From the NCBI RefSeq assembly GCF_006538345.1, contig NZ_BJKL01000007.1:1-64000 (forward strand): a DNA stretch of 64,000 nucleotides, read 5' to 3'. A model generated the notes under the pieces. The model was not told where the DNA came from. It worked only from the letters and a program-made list of their open reading frames with translations, and ran no database searches. Positions 63,579 through 64,000 of the stretch are shown piece by piece (within the stretch, counting starts at the first letter, position 1; each line of letters starts with the position of its first letter). Both the position numbers and the translations under genes were made by a program. Origin of the DNA: Alteromonas sp. KUL49 (GTDB lineage: Bacteria; Pseudomonadota; Gammaproteobacteria; Enterobacterales; Alteromonadaceae).

Positions 63579-64000
63579 TCAGTGGCTCTCATGAGGATCT
63601 TCCCTATTACTATAGACCTCGAAGATTTGGTCTACTTTTTCTGTACCTTTGAATATTCTTTCATAATCGGTGTCTCCCTCATTTAGCTTAGTAAATTTTG
63701 ATGAGTTAAACCGCCTTGTACCTGCTGGAAAGTCGTCAAGAGTCTTAGATGCGACCTTGCTTAAATACGATAAAGCGTAGATGCATTCTTCTAAATCACC
63801 GCCTATCACTTCTCGCTTGTAATGCTTTCTATTAATTATTTTATCTACTCTCAACCTTGGATATTGCCCCTCTGTGAAGACTTTATTTTCAATTAGAGCT
63901 TTTTGTTCCTTTGCCTTAGTCAGGCTTAGTCCATTTCTATGAAGCTCAAAGTATCCTTCAACATCGACGTAAGGTGTTTCAGGGTATTCATCAACTAACT
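63579..64000 (-). CDS. unrecognised gene, 5' end outside the window
   Basis: The frame is open from the window edge to a TGA at 63579-63581, giving the last 139 residues. It is charged and AT-rich in codon use like the neighbouring genes (GGDLEECIYALSYLS, FPAGTRRFNSSKFTKL). A TTG at 63854 could be misread as a start, but the frame continues upstream with natural sequence (YVDVEGYFELHRNGLSL). I do not recognise it. It is convergent with AbiH. Confidence 0.6.
   Translation of the reverse strand, partial: LVDEYPETPYVDVEGYFELHRNGLSLTKAKEQKALIENKVFTEGQYPRLRVDKIINRKHYKREVIGGDLEECIYALSYLSKVASKTLDDFPAGTRRFNSSKFTKLNEGDTDYERIFKGTEKVDQIFEVYSNREDPHESH

Noticed and set aside
58471-64000. Prophage or CRISPR content in the accessory region
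   Set aside because: No capsid, tail, terminase or lysis gene and no regularly spaced direct repeats were seen.

Overview
The window looks like a chromosome segment of a marine gammaproteobacterium of the Alteromonadales type. Reasons: gammaproteobacterial housekeeping order (cca-srmB; rdgB-hemW-yggN-like; tktA-epd-pgk-aldolase; ppk-ppx), very large PstC/PstA permeases, abundant c-di-GMP and two-component genes, and moderate GC. Genus is not determined.

Layout. 0.1-5.1 kb: tRNA/RNA and nucleotide-pool maintenance genes (cca, srmB, rdgB, hemW) and a YggN-like protein. 5.2-16 kb: accessory envelope and signalling genes: two DUF1566 proteins (one a PKD-type lipoprotein), a PAS protein coupled to a CheC-like response regulator, lrgA/lrgB with a LytTR regulator, a papain-like amidase, an orphan MbnP-family lipoprotein, a tRNA with CAU anticodon, and an AraC regulator. 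16-23 kb: an SRPBCC/sterol-desaturase pair and a run of c-di-GMP/histidine-kinase genes, one of them frameshifted. 23-28 kb: sbcC and sbcD, with sbcD frameshifted near its start. 28-34 kb: yigZ, OhrR-like regulator, TrhA, a small phosphatase, an ECF sigma/anti-sigma/coiled-coil operon and oxyR. 34-45 kb: phosphate block (PiT, phoU, pstB, pstA, pstC) and, on the other strand, gcvR, ppk and ppx, with a good Pho box before ppk. 45-52 kb: central carbon operon tktA-epd-pgk-class I aldolase, then metK behind tandem MetJ boxes. 52-58.5 kb: exonuclease, YqhD-like alcohol dehydrogenase, then a periplasmic binding protein whose stop overlaps the start of a hybrid histidine kinase carrying a LOV-type photosensor motif.

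58.5-64 kb is a different, AT-richer accessory region: winged-helix protein, Mrr-type endonuclease, serine recombinase with a cluster of inverted repeats upstream, two very small basic ORFs with a structured spacer, an AbiH-family abortive-infection gene, and an unrecognised gene cut by the window edge. It reads as a small defence/mobile island.

Most striking points: (1) the binding-protein plus LOV hybrid kinase pair, a possible dual chemical/light receptor; (2) the defence island; (3) three reading-frame breaks at or beside A/T homopolymers (srmB tail, Cache-GGDEF-EAL gene, sbcD), which may be real mutations, recoding or base-calling errors; (4) an MbnP-like protein lacking both its usual partner and the usual tryptophans. 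No CRISPR array, insertion sequence, rRNA or prophage structural gene was seen.
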